64,000 nt of DNA from Plantactinospora sp. KBS50 (GTDB taxonomy: Bacteria > Actinomycetota > Actinomycetes > Mycobacteriales > Micromonosporaceae), in contig NZ_CP022961.1 in assembly GCF_002285795.1 (NCBI RefSeq), positions 5,088,001 through 5,152,000 of the forward strand. Reading direction: 5' to 3'. Below, in pieces: positions 62,346-64,000 of the stretch. The notes below the pieces were generated by a model. It made no database searches. It worked only from the letters and a program-made list of their open reading frames with translations, and was not told the DNA's origin. Numbering within the stretch: the stretch's first letter is position 1; each line of letters starts with the position of its first letter. The position numbers were made by a program, and so were the translations under genes.

Positions 62346-62425
62346 TTCCGCCGGGTAACGCGATCATGGACGCCGCGCCAGCGGCTTCCGACCCGGTCCT
62401 GAACGGATACGGCGGACCGCGGCCG

Positions 62426-63958
62426 TCAGCCGGCGCCGCCGGCCGCGCCGTCGCGGTCCCCGCTCCCCTCGGCCGCGCCGTCGCCGGTCCCGTCCCCGCC
62501 GGTCACACCGTCCCCGGCGGTCACCGCGGCGGCCGTACCGTCGCCGGTCTCGACCTCGTCGTCCGGGCGGCGCCGGCGGGCCTTGCGGGCCGCCAGCCGC
62601 TGCGCGGCGGTGGCCCGGGTGGACCGGTCCGCCATGCGCTCGTCGGTGCCGCGCACGGTGGGCACGAACTCGGCCAGCACCGTCGGGTGCCAGTCGAACT
62701 CCCGCTCGCCGATCCGGACCAGGTCGCCGGGCTCGGCGCCGGCCTTGGCCAGCGCCTCCTCGACGCCGAGCCGGGCGAGCCGGTCGGCCAGGTAGCCCAC
62801 GGCCTCCTCGTTGTCGAAGTTGGTCTGCCGGACCCACCGCTCGGGTCGGGGGCCGCGCACCAGGTAGCCGTCGTCGACGGCCTCCACCGTGAAGCCGGCG
62901 TCGTCCACGGCCGGCGGCCGCAGCACGATCCGGGTGGGTTCCGCCGCCGGGGCCGCCGCGCGGGCCTGTTCGACCAGTTCGGCCATCGCGTACGTCAGCT
63001 CGCGCAGCCCCTCCCGGGTGGCCGCCGACACCTCGAACACCGGATAGCCGCGTTCCTCGACGTCCGACCGGACGATGTCGGCCAGGTCCCGGCCGTCGGG
63101 CACGTCCACCTTGTTCAGCACCACCAGCCGGGGTCGATCGGCCAGCCCGCCGTACGCGGCCAGTTCCGTCTCGATCGCGTCGATGTCGCCGAGCGGGTCC
63201 CGGCCCGGTTCCAGGGTGGCCGCGTCCACCACGTGCACGAGAACCGCGCACCGTTCGATGTGCCGGAGGAACTCCAGGCCCAGCCCCTTGCCGGTGGCGG
63301 CGCCGGGAATCAGCCCGGGTACGTCGGCGACGGTGAACGTGTGGTCGTCGACCCGGACGACGCCCAGGTTCGGTACGAGGGTGGTGAACGGGTAGTCGGC
63401 GATCTTCGGCTTCGCCGCGGAGAGCACCGAGATCAGCGAGGACTTGCCGGCGGACGGGAACCCGACCAGCCCGACGTCCGCCACGCTCTTGAGTTCCAGC
63501 ACCACGTCCAGCTGGTCGCCCGGCTCGCCCAGTTCGGCGAAGCCGGGCGCCTTGCGCCGGGAGTTGGCCAGCGCCGCGTTGCCCCGGCCGCCCCGGCCGC
63601 CGCGGGCCGCCTCGAACGTGGTCCCGGCGCCGACCAGGTCGGCCAGCACCGTCCCGTCGAGCGTGCTCACCACCGTCCCGTCGGGCACCTTGAGCACCAG
63701 GTCGGTGCCGTTGGCGCCGTCCCGGTTGGAGCCGGCGCCGCCCTTGCCCCCGGCGGCCCGCACGTGCGGCCGGAAGTGGAAGTCCAGCAGCGTGTGTACC
63801 TGGGGGTCGACCACGAGGGAGATGCCGCCGCCGTGTCCGCCGTTGCCCCCGTCGGGGCCGCCGAACGGCTTGAACTTCTCCCGGTGGATCGAGACACAGC
63901 CGTGCCCGCCGTCGCCGGCCCGCAGGTGCAGGACGACCCGGTCAACGAACGTCGCCAC
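62426..63958 (-). CDS. obg: GTPase Obg/CgtA
   Basis: A 510-residue GTPase for late 50S assembly and stringent control. The Gly-rich Obg fold covers 1-158 (GGDGG-type turns such as [13 protein letters not shown]), the GTPase domain has G1 GFPSAGKSS (166-174) and [11 protein letters not shown], and an OCT domain spans about 345-425 ([48 protein letters not shown]). The last 70 residues are a low-complexity Gly/Asp tail. GTG start at 63958 with AGGA upstream. The family's usual partner rpmA would lie just beyond the window. Confidence 0.96.
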   Translation of the reverse strand: MATFVDRVVLHLRAGDGGHGCVSIHREKFKPFGGPDGGNGGHGGGISLVVDPQVHTLLDFHFRPHVRAAGGKGGAGSNRDGANGTDLVLKVPDGTVVSTLDGTVLADLVGAGTTFEAARGGRGGRGNAALANSRRKAPGFAELGEPGDQLDVVLELKSVADVGLVGFPSAGKSSLISVLSAAKPKIADYPFTTLVPNLGVVRVDDHTFTVADVPGLIPGAATGKGLGLEFLRHIERCAVLVHVVDAATLEPGRDPLGDIDAIETELAAYGGLADRPRLVVLNKVDVPDGRDLADIVRSDVEERGYPVFEVSAATREGLRELTYAMAELVEQARAAAPAAEPTRIVLRPPAVDDAGFTVEAVDDGYLVRGPRPERWVRQTNFDNEEAVGYLADRLARLGVEEALAKAGAEPGDLVRIGEREFDWHPTVLAEFVPTVRGTDERMADRSTRATAAQRLAARKARRRRPDDEVETGDGTAAAVTAGDGVTGGDGTGDGAAEGSGDRDGAAGGAG

Positions 63959-64000
63959 GACGCAATCCTCTCAGCGGCGGATGGTGCCGCCGCAGGCGAA
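63959..64000. other. Region upstream of obg at window edge
   Basis: Only 42 bases. A minus-strand TGA at 63971-63973 could be the end of an upstream gene, but the visible codons do not match a ribosomal protein L27 C-terminus, so no gene is called. Confidence 0.3.

Noticed and set aside
63971-64000. 3' end of rpmA (L27)
   Set aside because: The few visible codons do not match an L27 C-terminus in any frame.

Overview
The window is a high-GC actinobacterial chromosome segment. Gene content and synteny (obg, nadD-rsfS, comEA-comEC-holA, rpsT-lepA, hrcA-dnaJ-rsmE, phoH-ybeY-era-recO-uppS), many GTG/TTG starts, GTGA/ATGA start-stop overlaps and TANNNT boxes 6-8 nt before start codons (leaderless transcripts) point to a filamentous actinomycete. 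Micromonosporaceae is the best guess, by inference. Most of it is conserved core with short accessory insertions; I see no tRNA, rRNA, IS element, prophage or CRISPR array.

Layout. 1-2342 (minus): the edge of a type II PKS-like locus in the order ACP, ketosynthase, chain-length-factor-like protein (cut by the window edge). 2651-6105: a GH20 hexosaminidase behind a CebR/LacI-type operator, then a secreted M4 metalloprotease. 6219-10472: dusB, glyS and small proteins. 10498-13864: a zinc operon znuA-znuC-znuB-smtB-zur behind a Zur box. 13932-19107: small membrane proteins, an acyl-CoA dehydrogenase, and a coupled hydrolase/AAC(3)/DUF6328 set. 19189-22328: a TPP riboswitch driving the ECF thiamine-precursor transporter ykoE-ykoD-ykoC. 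22389-38480: core genes uppS, recO, era, CorC-like, ybeY, phoH, HIT, rsmE, dnaJ, hrcA (with CIRCE) and hemW, with accessory membrane and secreted proteins between. 38499-43350: enoyl-CoA hydratase, a transglycosylase-like protein and a CUT1 sugar ABC importer. 43582-54607: glsB, lepA, rpsT, holA, comEC, comEA, degV and a histidine phosphatase. 54604-58822: rsfS, nadD, pepN and a DUF397 protein. 58840-61768: a trpS gene behind a complete ribosome-mediated attenuator, followed by a DHA2-type efflux pump. 61872-63958: a GNAT protein and obg.

Regulation is unusually legible. The trpS leader (leader peptide with one Trp codon plus three mutually exclusive stems), the TPP riboswitch, CIRCE, the Zur box, a CebR-like box and a ROK-type palindrome can all be read directly. 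The zinc operon carries both of its likely sensors: a SmtB-type repressor with a complete alpha5 metal site, and Zur.

Three core genes (ybeY, HIT, lepA) carry four single-base deletions, each repaired by lengthening a 4-base G/C run to 5. I read these as probable homopolymer errors in the sequence rather than real gene loss. Several tandem-repeat arrays (18, 28, 30 and 35 bp) have grown in or next to genes; one has inserted an Arg-rich segment into ComEC.
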